Position numbers and translations under genes: made by a program. The notes beneath the pieces were generated by a model. It ran no database searches. It was not told the DNA's origin and saw only the letters and a program-made list of their open reading frames with translations. From Dactylellina haptotyla (taxonomy: Eukaryota > Ascomycota > Orbiliomycetes > Orbiliales > Orbiliaceae), in assembly GCA_031310005.1 (NCBI GenBank), contig CM062379.1:5332001-5396000 (forward strand): a stretch of 64,000 nt of DNA. Reading direction: 5' to 3'. This document shows positions 12,010 through 22,572 of this stretch, piece by piece (positions within the stretch are counted from its first letter, which is position 1; each line of letters begins with the position of its first letter).

Positions 12010-12985
12010 ATGACCCGCACCACCCGCAACTCCATCAAGGCCGAAGACATGGCGCCCCAGCAGCCTCCCTCCCCTGCCCCGCCTCCTCAGGCACCATCGA
12101 GCTCGTTACCCCCGGAAACTGACGAGGATGCCCCCATAACGGTCCACAAACGAATCCGCTCCCCGCTCTTCGAAAAGGTCTTCGAGAAGTCTCTCAAGGC
12201 GTCGCTGTCCGGCGTCACGCCAGAGAGCTGGAGCAAATGCTTCCCCACTCCGATGGCAAGGCGGCCGGAGCAGATGAAAGAGGTCCGCAATAAGTTTGTC
12301 GAGATATATGAGCTCAATGTCAGGGTATGGATTTCAATCACCTCTGTTTGAGAACGGTTCATTTTGCGCTAACATTCGACCTTAGAAAAACTTTGACGAC
12401 ATAATTGCCTCGCGCAAGCTCCTAGCATCCCTAGACAACTTGGACATCCTTATATCCGAAGCTCAAACTCGTCGGACTCGCTGGCTGGAGGAAAACCCGC
12501 AAGCTCCTTTACCAATGGACCCCCCTCCTAAACCCAAGCCGTTAGAAACAGAGACAAAGACAGAAGCTCCAGAAGCTCCGGCTGCTCCTGAAGCAAAATC
12601 GGAAGCAGGCGTTGAGGGCGAACCGGCTGCAACTGAAGCCGCCGCTCCAGCAGCATCCACCGATGTTCCCGAGGAAACAATAGAAAAGGAGAAGGAAGAT
12701 AATGGTCCGAAACCACCGACACCTCTATTAGACTTTACTCCGGAAGATCTCTACATATCCCACTTATATCCGCTTCTCCAAATACAAGCAGACCGTCTTG
12801 AAGCGATAAAACTACAACAACAAACCTCGATTGATAAGCTAATAAAGCGGAGGGAGGAGCAGCAAAAGGAAATCAAACGGCTGATTGCAACCCTCGAGAA
12901 GCGATTAAGTGTGGTAGACGAGGCGGCGGAAGGTGTCAAGGAAATCCTGGAGATGGATCGAGATGAAGACATGATTGGGGGGTAG
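12010..12985 (+). CDS. NNF1: Kinetochore MIND/Mis12 complex subunit Nnf1
   Basis: Nnf1 (human PMF1) is one of the four MIND/Mis12 complex proteins that link centromeric chromatin to the outer kinetochore. Two exons, 12010-12324 and 12386-12985, join in phase 0 to give 304 aa. The family signature spans the intron: RSPLFEKVFEKSLKASL, then SWSKCFPTPMA, then after the splice KNFDDIIASRKLLASLDNLDILI. A Pro/Ala/Glu-rich disordered linker follows (around residues 150-210). A second helical segment (LLDFTPEDLYISHLYPLL) and a C-terminal coiled coil with LIKRREEQQKEIKRL and ATLEKRL come next. The start MTRTTRNSIKAED is the first in-frame ATG; an upstream ATG at 11880 lies in another frame. Family assignment rests on the FxxCFPTP and RK-LxxLDxLI pattern. 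Confidence 0.85.
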
Positions 12986-14211
12986 TTTTTTCTAACTCCT
13001 TTGCTACATATAGCAAGGGTGGGGTATTTCATCTGTATCAACACCTTTTCCTTGGTGGTCTTATAGCTCTGTATGACGTTACATGGGTTGGAACGGCGTT
13101 TGTTGGCGTGTGGTCGATTTTGTTTTTGGAGGTGTATGTTTTTGTAAGATACGAACTGATGTATTGTGAATGTTAGCGTATAGTTTACCTTCGTGTGTTC
13201 CTGGTACACCTTGCTCGTTGATGAGACGAATATGATAAATGAGTATTTGTATAAGCGTCTCCAGTGTGGAATATCCTAAATTTCCGAGCTGAGAAAGGTG
13301 CCATACGGAAGATTTGAAAGCATCTAGGACTAGCTGGGCTCCTCTCGGGACCTTTATTAACACCGCCCCTAGGAGTAAGTACAGTGTTTACGACTGGGTT
13401 ATTTTCCCGCGAAAAGAGACTTCGTGATATTTTAAAACTGGTTTAAAACTTTGTTATATGGTAGCGGTGATATTACCGGTAGTAATTAAATCCTATGTGT
13501 CGAACGGCTCCAGAAGGCGAGACCAGCCAAGAGAATTTCTGCTTGTTTCAAAAGCTCGTTTGGGAAGTCCGAATGTTCTCGAATCTGAGCCAAGTTCCGG
13601 GAGGGCCGCAAACTCGGGGAAGAGCCTCAAAATGGAGAAAAGTATTCAGCCCTATAACAAGCCGTGTCTGTAGAATTTTCGTCTATAAGCCCAAAAACAG
13701 CTTTGCTGGTGGAGGTCGTCGGACCCACCTTCTCCATCGATTCAAGGAAGTCCTAGCGTCGTGTAACCTCTGTCATAATATCACGTTGGGTCTAGACGTC
13801 TCGTGTTGCGCTGAAACGGCTCTGCAGCGCACACAAATAAATTCCTATCAGTTTTCATCGCCGGTAAACTTCAGTATGCTGTATATCGATATATCTCTAA
13901 AGCGCGATTTGCCTAAGGCTTATAAAGAGAGGGATTCCTTCACTAGCTCATGGTCTCTTGAAAATGGAAGAATTATCAAAATCAACATTTTAATTACTCC
14001 GAACTTGCAGGACAAGTACGATTCTTTTAATTTAAATTTCTAGAAGCTGGCTTCATAGTTGTCGATTTCTCTTCGTTATACCATTTATTCATAATACTAT
14101 TTCAAAGTAGAATATTCTTGCCACATTTCTATTAATATATTCCCTCTAGTTAGTGCCAACCAGGAGCTATTTACTTATAAGTTACTGCCAATATCTATTC
14201 ATATCTAAACT
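12986..14211. other. Intergenic region without a supported gene
   Basis: About 1.2 kb. It includes the NNF1 3' region and the promoter of the CAP protein gene. A 182-codon open frame (13495-14043) lies here but has no recognisable domain and biased, irregular composition; it is not called. Confidence 0.5.
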
Positions 14212-15117
14212 ATGAAGTCCACTCTTCTTTTGACCACTCTTCTCGCCAGCTTTGGCTCTCTAATCCTCGCTACCCCTCTCGATATCGACCTATCCCGCCG
14301 TGCCCCTGCTGCATACGGCCCTTTCAAACCGGAATCCGAAATCCAAAAAGTCATCCTCGACATCCACAACGAACTACGCGCCAAACATGGTGTCCCACCG
14401 TTAGCTTGGTCCTCAGCCCATGCTAAATTCGCCCAAGACAACTCCCCTAATTGCGAGGCCAAACACACCGCACAGACGATTCTCCGTGCTGCATCGCTAG
14501 GCGAAAACTACTACAAAGGTGGTTCGGAGGCAGCCTTCCCTGTCGCTGGTATGACAAGACGCTGGTACGACGATGAATTGAAAGGGTACAACTTTCAAAA
14601 CCCGAACGGGATTAGTGGCCATGGTCACCTAACACAAATCTTATGGAAGGATACAAAGGAAGTCGGATGCGCGGTTCGCAAGTGCGGACAGGAGATCTTC
14701 CTCAAGTGTAATTACAAACCGATGGTAAGTAAGCCTCCTGCGTATATTTCTCTCTCCAACCTTTCCCTTCCTTCGGTGTCTGCAAAACTAGTTAATTGTA
14801 CGTCGTAAGCCTTTTGCTAATCCAAGTTCGCGGTGTAAAAGGGAAACTATAACACGCAAATCCAGAGTAACCTGAAAGCCCAAGTGCCCCCACCGTTAGC
14901 TGGAGGTCAAACTTCCAAAACTGGATCCACCACCCAGCAGCAACCTGCACCAGGATCCCCGCAACAAGGCGCGAACGGAAGAACACCCACTCAACAATAT
15001 CCGAATACTAACCGACAATACCCAAACCCTCAAAGGTCACCCTCTGGGAGCCAGGGAAACAGCTACCCGTCTCAGAAGGGAAATTATGGAGGAAGAACTC
15101 AGCTTCCGATTAACTAA
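14212..15117 (+). CDS. Secreted CAP/PR-1 family protein with Gln/Pro-rich tail
   Basis: Two exons (14212-14724, 14842-15117) join in phase 0 to give 262 aa. The splice rebuilds the family's C-terminal motif: CNYKPM joins GNY, matching CxYxPxGN. Residues 1-20 are a signal peptide (MKSTLLLTTLLASFGSLILA), and the mature protein probably begins after an RR site (DLSRRAPAAY). The CAP domain occupies about residues 42-175, with HNELRAKHG, a GENYY loop and GHLTQILWKDTKEVGCA, including the His and Glu residues of the conserved cavity. The last 85 residues are low-complexity Gln/Pro/Ser/Asn with QYPN repeats, which may anchor the protein in the wall or matrix. Fungal CAP proteins (Pry family) bind sterols and fatty acids outside the cell; that role is inferred from the family. 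Confidence 0.92.
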
Positions 15118-15840
15118 ATCAATGTCAACATATATAAAAATATATCCAACCGATCCAGCTAAATAGATCAACTGATATTTGAATAATAGCTTAGAGTAGT
15201 ATCGCAAGTTGGGTTAATCTTTGGTTGGCCACTTATTCCAGTATTTCGGTAGAGAAAAAGTAGAGAACGTCGCTCTGGGTATTGCCATACCTGATCGGTC
15301 TCTTCTGCGACAGATCGGTTACGAAAATCAAGCGGCAGCGACGATTCCCTTCTTGGAAAATTACTAGGCGTTAGCTTCGCATTTAGAATTATGTACTTTA
15401 GCTTCAACTTCCAAACGAGCACGAATAGATTAATTCATCAGCTTAAACTATAGTTATACTACGAATTACGAGTGTGATGTATTATGTATGATGGTCTGAT
15501 GGTCTGAAAGCATTTCAATTTATGTTTTCGTCTAGATTACATGTTTTTCTTCTTAGATCACAGAGTAAGGCAGGCCCAACTCCGCAACCTCAAACGATGT
15601 GAGACATGACCGGTAAAAAAAAAGAGAGACAGTTGGAGAGGACAAAGAAAAAAAGGTTATATAAGTAACAAAGTAGTAAAATGAAAAGAATAATCCGGAA
15701 AAAGGAATGTCACTTTTTTCCCCCGTTCGCCATTGAAAAATAAATGAGGAGTAACACAAATTAGTAGGAACAATGCAAAATGTCTAAAGGAATAAGGGGA
15801 ATCATTAATAAGAAGAGAAACGTAAAAGACATCAAGTCGT
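15118..15840. other. Convergent 3' intergenic region
   Basis: Some 720 bp between the stops of the CAP gene (+) and HSP90 (-). AT-rich DNA with poly-A/T runs fits two 3' UTRs and polyadenylation signals. No gene is seen. Confidence 0.55.
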
Positions 15841-18031
15841 TTAGTCAACCTCCTCCATGCTGGACTCGACGGCATCGGTGGAAGCAGCAGCCTCAGCGGT
15901 CTTCTCGTCCTCGGCGATTGGTTCCTCGGAGCTGTCAATCTGGAGACCCAAAGAGACAAGTCTGTTGATACGGATAGCAAAGCTGGCTGGCTCCTCAAGC
16001 GAGAATCCGGAGGTCAACAAAGCAGTCTCGTACAACAAGGTGGTGAGGTCGGAGACGGAGCGGGAAGCACCTTCCTCCTCAACCTTAGCCTTGAGAGCCT
16101 TGATGATTGGAGACTTGGGAGAGATCTCGAAGGTCTTCTTGGAAGCCATGTAGGAGGACATGGAGGTATCACGGAGAGCCTGAGACTTCATGATACGTTC
16201 CATGTTGGCGGACCAACCGAATTGACCGGTACGGATGGCACATGGGGAGTCGACAAGCTTGTGGCTGACAACAACCTTCTCGACCTTCTCGCCCAAGACT
16301 TCCTTGAGGGACTTGGCGAGGGACTCGTACTCCTTGACTTCCTCTTCGCGCTTGGCCTTCTCCTCTTCGGTCTCCTCGAGCTCGAAGTCCTTGGTGATGT
16401 CGACCAACTTCTTGCCATCGAATTCCTTGAGCTGGGTCATGGCGTACTCATCAATGGGGTCGACGAGCATGAGGACTTCGAAGCCCTTCTCCTTCAAGAC
16501 GTCCAAGAATGGAGACTTCTGGACGGCCTTGAGGGACTCACCGGTGATGTAGTACATGTTCTTCTGGTGCTCTGGCATGCGAGTGATGTAGTCGGTGAGG
16601 GAGGTCAACTCATCACCGGACTTGGTGGAGTTGAATCGGAGGAGCTTGGCGAGGAGGTTTCTGTTCTGAGAGTCCTCGTGGATACCGAGCTTGATGTTCT
16701 TGCTGAAGGCAGTGTAGAACTTGTCGAATTGCTCGCGGTCCTCAGCGATCTCGTTGAACATCTCAAGGGTCTTCTTGATGATGTTCTTCTTGATGACCTT
16801 CATGATCTTGTTCTGCTGGAGGGTTTCACGGGAAAGGTTGAGTGGGAGATCCTCAGAATCGACGACACCCTTGACGAAGCCCAACCATTCGGGGATGATG
16901 TCAGTGCAGTCATCGGTGATGAAGACACGTCGGACGTAGAGCTTGATGTTGTTCTTGGTGCGCTTGGTCTCGAAGAGATCAAAGGGGGCACGCTTTGGAA
17001 CGAAGAGGATGGCACGGAATTCGAGCTGACCCTCAACGGAGAAGTGCTTGACGGCCAAGTGGTCTTCCCAGTCGTTGGACAAGCTCTTGTAGAAAGAGGC
17101 GTATTCCTCGGTGGTGATCTCAGTTGGGTTTCTTGTCCAGATTGGCTTGGTCTTGTTGAGCTCTTCTTCTTCAATCTTGGTTTCCTTGACCTTCTTGGTC
17201 TTGGCCTTCTTCTCTTCCTCATCATCATCGACCTCCTCGATCTTTGGCTTCTTCTCACCGTCCTCCTCGACGGTCTCGCCCTCCTCATCTGGGACTTCGG
17301 TCTCGACTTCCTTGCTAACGTGGAGGTAGATTGGGTACGAGATGAACTCGCTGTGCTTCTTGACGACTTCCTTGATGCGGGCCTCGTTCAAGTAGTCAAG
17401 CTGGTCCTCCTTGAGGTAGAGAACCATCTTGCTACCACGGCCGAGCTTGGGGCCGTCATCGAGAGTGACGGTGAAGGAACCACCGGCGCTGGACTCCCAG
17501 ACGTATTGCTCATCGTCGTTGTGCTTGGAGTGGACGACGACCTTGTCGGCGACGAGGTATGCGGAGTAGAAACCGACACCGAATTGACCAATCATGGAAA
17601 CATCAGCACCGGCGGAGAGAGCCTCCATGAACTGCTTGGTGCCGGATCTGGCAATGGTACCAAGATTGTTGATGAGGTCGGCCTTGGTCATACCGATACC
17701 AGTATCGATGAGTGTTAAGGTCTTGGCCTCCTTGTCTGGGATGATAGAGATCTTGAGATCCTTCTCCGAGTCAAGAACCGAAGGGTCCGAGAGGGCAAGG
17801 TATCTGATCTTGTCGAGGGCATCGGAGGCGTTAGAGATAAGTTCTCTCAGGAAAACTGTTCAAAAAAAAAATTGTTAGTAAAAAAAATATATGTCTACGC
17901 ACAAACGCCAGTTAGGCGAGTGAGGGAGAAAAAATAATAAACTTACTCTCTTTGTTGGAGTAGACAGTGTTGATGATGAGACCGAGAAGCTGAGAGATCT
18001 CGGCCTGGAACTCAAAGGTTTCTGACGACAT
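15841..18031 (-). CDS. HSP90: Cytosolic molecular chaperone Hsp90
   Basis: Hsp90 is the ATP-dependent dimeric chaperone that folds kinases, receptors and other clients in the cytosol. Exons 18031-17947 and 17855-15841 join with one base carried over (phase 1), giving 699 aa, the normal length. The N-terminal GHKL ATPase domain shows [21 protein letters not shown], then after the splice [18 protein letters not shown], the lid motif [11 protein letters not shown] and [16 protein letters not shown] highly charged linker rich in Glu/Lys (about residues 215-270) leads to the middle domain ([19 protein letters not shown]). The C-terminal dimerisation domain ends in MEEVD, the docking site for TPR co-chaperones, which marks the cytosolic rather than ER or mitochondrial form. 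A candidate heat-shock element lies upstream. Confidence 0.98.
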
Positions 18032-19221
18032 CTTTGCGGATATTACTTGTGAAGGGAGGGGTATCTGGTAGAGAGGTAGGGGGTGTTCTGTTAGCTGCTG
18101 TGATCTTATCAAGCAAATTTCCGCGTAGTGGGGCAGGTAGCGAGTCGAGCACAAAACTCCAGATATCAAGGGAACTGGGTCGAAAAAAAGATGCAGCAAG
18201 CTCCCTTTATTGATGCTGGGTATGCAAAGACTATGCTATCACGTTTACGAGGTGGTGTATGTAGACGCACAGCTACGTGGAGGAAGAAGGCCGGGGGGAG
18301 TTGGTAGCTTACCTAGAGAGAATGCTAGGATGATGGCGGGGAGAGTATAAGAAGAGAAAATCAGATGTCAGAGACTGCCAGCGAGAAGCTCTGAATGTGA
18401 TAGAGAGTATTGATGCAAAGAACAAGTGGGGTTTGAGAGCAGGACGGAGGAGGAAGAGAGGAAGAAGAAGCAGAGTGCGGTGGTGAGGAGGAGCAGAGAA
18501 TTTATCGACGGACGCGGTGTTTCTGAAAATTTCGGTTTTGGGCCCAACTGAACCAGCCGATTTCTTTCTTTGAGTTTCGATGGAAGTCCATCGAAATTTC
18601 CAGCCAGCCTGTGCCCCACCAAACCGCGCTGGACAGGCACCCCGGTCAATGGGCAACTACCCCATCGCCACTAGCCAGCTCCAGCTTGAGTATCGAAAGT
18701 CGGCAGCCTCGTCGCCCGGAGCTTAGCTGGAAGGATCTAGCTAGCTCTGCTGCTGCCATTCTGATCGCTGCAGGTGCGTCTTTATCTTGGTGGCGGCGTG
18801 GGACGAGGCTCTCGGCTTTGGCGTCGACCGAATCCTTAACCGCAGCCCGGCCCAACGCACAAATTCCAACACCAATCCAACCCAATCGCCATTGAAAGAC
18901 CAATGCAGGATGCTGCACCGGGCTGTGCCGCGGGCACGCGTCCCTTTGATCATGCATAGTTGTGCTCGATCGCTAACTTAATTCCTATTGAAAAATAATA
19001 ACAATATACGGTGCTCTCTATAGCTGGTGCCCTAACTCCATAAATTATGCCTTATGCCTTATATAATGCCATGCTTTGTTCTTGTCTGAAAGTCGTTAAT
19101 AATTCCCATAATAATAACACGTATTAACACCCAGATCCCATATGCATGCCCTTTAATTTCCTTTAAAATGATAATCGTGTCGTCAGTCGTAAATAGCCTC
19201 CTCCTCCGTCGAGAGACTACA
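18032..19221. promoter_or_regulatory. HSP90 promoter and leader region
   Basis: 1.2 kb between the HSP90 start and the stop of the upstream gene on the same strand. The part near HSP90 is GA-rich on the plus strand, so the leader would be pyrimidine-rich when read as HSP90 mRNA. No coding sequence is supported. Confidence 0.5.
18593..18600. promoter_or_regulatory. Candidate heat-shock element half-site pair
   Basis: GAA-AT-TTC is a perfect inverted pair of nGAAn units with the 2-nt spacing recognised by heat-shock factor. Another GAA lies 10 bp to the left (18583-18585). It sits about 560 bp upstream of the HSP90 ATG. Two units alone are a weak site, so this is suggestive only. Confidence 0.3.
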
Positions 19222-22200
19222 TCAGGCAACCGCAATCCACTGCATCACAAGCTTGCACCCCTTCGGCACCGCCGCCCTGAACCCCCATCCAAACCCATCC
19301 ACCGTCGTCTTTGTAATCTCCATCTCAATCTCTGCGATCCCAACATCCTCCCCTTCATCCCTCCCTTTCCCCTTTCCTTTCCCACCGCTGTGGTGGGGTT
19401 GCTCTTCCTCTGTCATTGGAAACCACGAAAACCCGTGCACTGCCGCCAAAACCCTCGGCCTTTGAGCAAAAGTACCCGGCGGGAACTCAACCTTCCCCAC
19501 CTCAGAGTACTCATGCTTCCTGCTCCCAAACTCCAAAAACCCACTCACAATCCCTCCTGTATCGGCATCGTATGCGAGCCAGGAGAACGACACCCAAGTT
19601 TCCGGATTCGCTATCTTTGGTAGGAACCTAAACCCCGTTGTCGTGACCGCTCGGACTTCCAGATCGATGCTTGCGTCCGGTGTTTTATATATATCCAACC
19701 CCGTCAGCCAGATCACAATCTCTGGCGGTTTTCGGAACGCGCGTGAAAACTTAATCGCCCATTCGCGAACCCCGCGGCCTTCAACTGACCCGCTTAGAAA
19801 GTTTGGGTCCGCACGTGAGACAGCTAGTACGTCGAAAGTGCCACTATACAGTTGCCATTGCACCTCCTGTTAGCAACTACTTCTGTGAAGGTGATACTGT
19901 GGCATTTTGTACCCACCTAGTTAGTATTTTACTAGACCAATCATGAAAACAGCAATCGAATCCCTTGGCCGTCTCGTTGGTACTGTACATCCTAAACTTC
20001 ATGCTCGGATCCGTGAACGCCTCCGCCAGAGCCGTGAATTGCCTGATACCCGTGAATATTCTCGGCGGTAGCTGATCGTGTGTTTCGTTTCGAATGCGTT
20101 TAACAATGTGTCCGGACGATTGATTGCTGTTTTTCTATTACAACAGTGTGTGTAAGAGATGGTAACTAAAAGGTATTATTACTCGTGGGACACCATACCA
20201 CGAAACTATGACTGCCAGCGAAATGAAAATTTTCGGCGATCGCTATCTGAGGAATAAACTTCCCCCTCGACATGTTGGCTTTATTCCCACCCGAAGAAAC
20301 AAGGTATAGATCCTCGGATTCGTCAGATTGGACGACAACAGCAGACCGAGCGACGATATTCTTGGCTGTTCTTGGTAGTAGTTTCTATCCGTTGCGACAT
20401 TAGTGTCAAATCTCACTTCCAATGACCCGTCGAAACTCACCGGCAACCGACTACGAAATACATCCGGATTCTGAAATGTAGCCATGTTACTCATCTCCAT
20501 CGCCGACTCCGGGTCCCGAACCATCAGATCTACTTCCTCCATTATACGCTTCATCTGTGCCGCCGCAGCGTTGATAGCCTGGTCCAGATCCACTAGGGTG
20601 GCTGCAAATTTACTATCATCATCGATGGACGACAGTTCACGTCGTAGAGGCGCATTCGCGCGGCGGAAGTACTCTTTCGATTGGAACACCTTGTCGCCAT
20701 TTTGGATGTCCGCGACGTCCTCGTTTAGTCTTTGTCGGACGCTCTTGTAATCTAAGTAGGCGTCTAATAAAGCTTTGGTCCGTTGGATCGCGTACGCGTA
20801 GGGTGCAAGGGGTATTTGAAGTTCTCCGTCTTGGTAAAAGTTCCTGAGGTACGGGTATGAAGTAATTATGGCACTATTAAAACACGACGGTACTATTGTC
20901 AGTAATCCTTCAAAAGGAACAGATAGGTCTTGTTTCGTACTGTGTTCTATGGGGCTCGCTGGCGACTAGATCCGGAAAACTTGCAGCTGCTTCCATTAGA
21001 GAATGTATCGGCCACTGTTTCTCGCTGGACTTGATACGCCCTCCTCCGGACCAAATAGCGGAAACTGTAATCTCAGTATTGTCATCGATGTCTCGTCGCT
21101 CCCATTCTTCTTTTCCCATGCTGTCCAAAGTAAAAAGGCTCTTCCCGAACGCAGCTCTCACACTAATAGGTATCACAGATCGTCAGCGACCGACTTAGAA
21201 TCATTCTTTCAATACGGTAATTACCAACCCTGCTTCGATAGCTTTCACCTTTGATTTGTTGAATACTTTGATACTTAGTAGGGCATTGAATTCTCCGCCC
21301 TCCGTGAAGCCTAAGGTAGCTCAAAATCAATAACGCCATCCGAAAATTAATAACAGAACCGGATACCCTACCAGAAATAAAGCTGTCCCCGAAGCACTGG
21401 GTGAATTCGCCGTCGACAATAATCCATTCCGGGTTGAACTGAAGAACCTCTCTAGCGTCAACTTTCTGGTTGATGACACGAACGCGAACGTAGAAATTAA
21501 GATCAGCCTGCTTGAATTTCTCGACGTCGATAAACGAATCACCGCCTATACCGTCTATACGGCCTCTTTTAATCGATCGGGCGCCCGATATGTTCATGTC
21601 CTCTGTGATGTCGCTAGAAAACTCTCCCAAAATCTTTAGCAAATTTCTCCAAAGTTCCGTCATCAACACCCCAAGATGATCGAGAAATACCTGAAATTGT
21701 CGACAAATCGTGCCATGAATCGAACGTCTTGTCCTGGAACGGACACATCACTCGCGGAACCCCAGTCCCGCTTGGACACCGGCTCTCCATGTCGGATCCG
21801 TAGTTTCGCCATCCCAAATGCCTGCTCACTCATTTCTGACGGCGAGGCGGGCGATGATCCTCTCCTAGACGCTGTAGCCGGTCTCGGCGGACTATCTGAC
21901 GTAGTACCCTTCCCCTTCTGCCGTCTTCTCGATTCCGCAGATGATGTCGAAGCATCTCTGCTAGCATTGCTCCTCGACCGGTCGTGATCTCTCCACGGCG
22001 GTGATAGCATACCAGAATCGATACCCATCATCTGGGCTGTCGTGGTTCTCGGATCTGACCCAGTTCTGGACCGCGGGAAGCTTTTTTGAGAGGTTGGTGT
22101 GTCCCATCCTATGCCTATCGATCTACCTGTATCTGGTGGTCGCATGGCAGCCGCAATATCCTTCATCGATACGCCTCCCCGTTTCAATCCATCTTCTGCT

Positions 22201-22572
22201 TTTTTCACATCGAGAATGACGGCGTCGTCTATACATATCTGTTGAGTGAAAGAGTTGAATCTGTAATGGTGGAGTTATAAGATCAATTCTTAGTATGCTT
22301 GAAAAATCTATACTCGAAGGAATAGTAATTTTTTGGAAGTAGTAAGATAGAGGAGGAATGATAGAAATACCCTTGGCCTTTGATAATAATAGAAAAGAAG
22401 AAATCAGCGGTCTGCTCAACTGGATATGAAATTACTTCGTACAATTGTGGGAAGAAAGCAGTAATAGGAACTCAAAAAGTATCATAGCTGGCTAAAAAGA
22501 TTCAGATATAACGGATTTCAACTTACCAAGCCGCATCGCCGGATTATACGGAACCAACGTTAATGGCATCAT
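19222..22572 (-). CDS. MACPF-like protein fused to C-terminal H-type lectin repeats
   Basis: Ten exons join without a phase error: 22572-22527, 22377-22371 (a 7-nt micro-exon), 22260-21691, 21613-21372, 21310-21229, 21162-20941, 20873-20441, 20384-20199, 20134-19913 and 19866-19222. The product would be about 884 aa. After a Ser/Arg-rich disordered stretch (roughly residues 50-180), the middle part shows GGDSFIDVEKFK, a CFGDSFISG motif followed across a splice by an EGGEF-type segment, and SAIWSGGGRIK then AAASFPDLVA. This pattern resembles fungal proteins of the membrane-attack-complex/perforin superfamily. The C-terminal 290 residues contain two or three H-type lectin-like repeats (PPRIFTGIRQF; PPEIVIWLTGLDI with WVSFSWLA; RPRVLAAVHGF with CKLVMQWIAVA). 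There is no signal peptide. The family suggests a sugar-targeted membrane protein, but pore formation is not shown, and several splice sites (GTTGGT, GTACAA) are non-ideal. Confidence 0.7.

Noticed and set aside
13495-14043. 182-codon open frame between NNF1 and the CAP gene
   Set aside because: No recognisable domain, irregular composition, no good start context; likely chance.
16222-17718. 498-codon plus-strand frame opposite HSP90
   Set aside because: It lies exactly antisense to a perfectly conserved HSP90 exon, has low-complexity acidic/hydrophobic composition and no domain. It is a product of codon bias.
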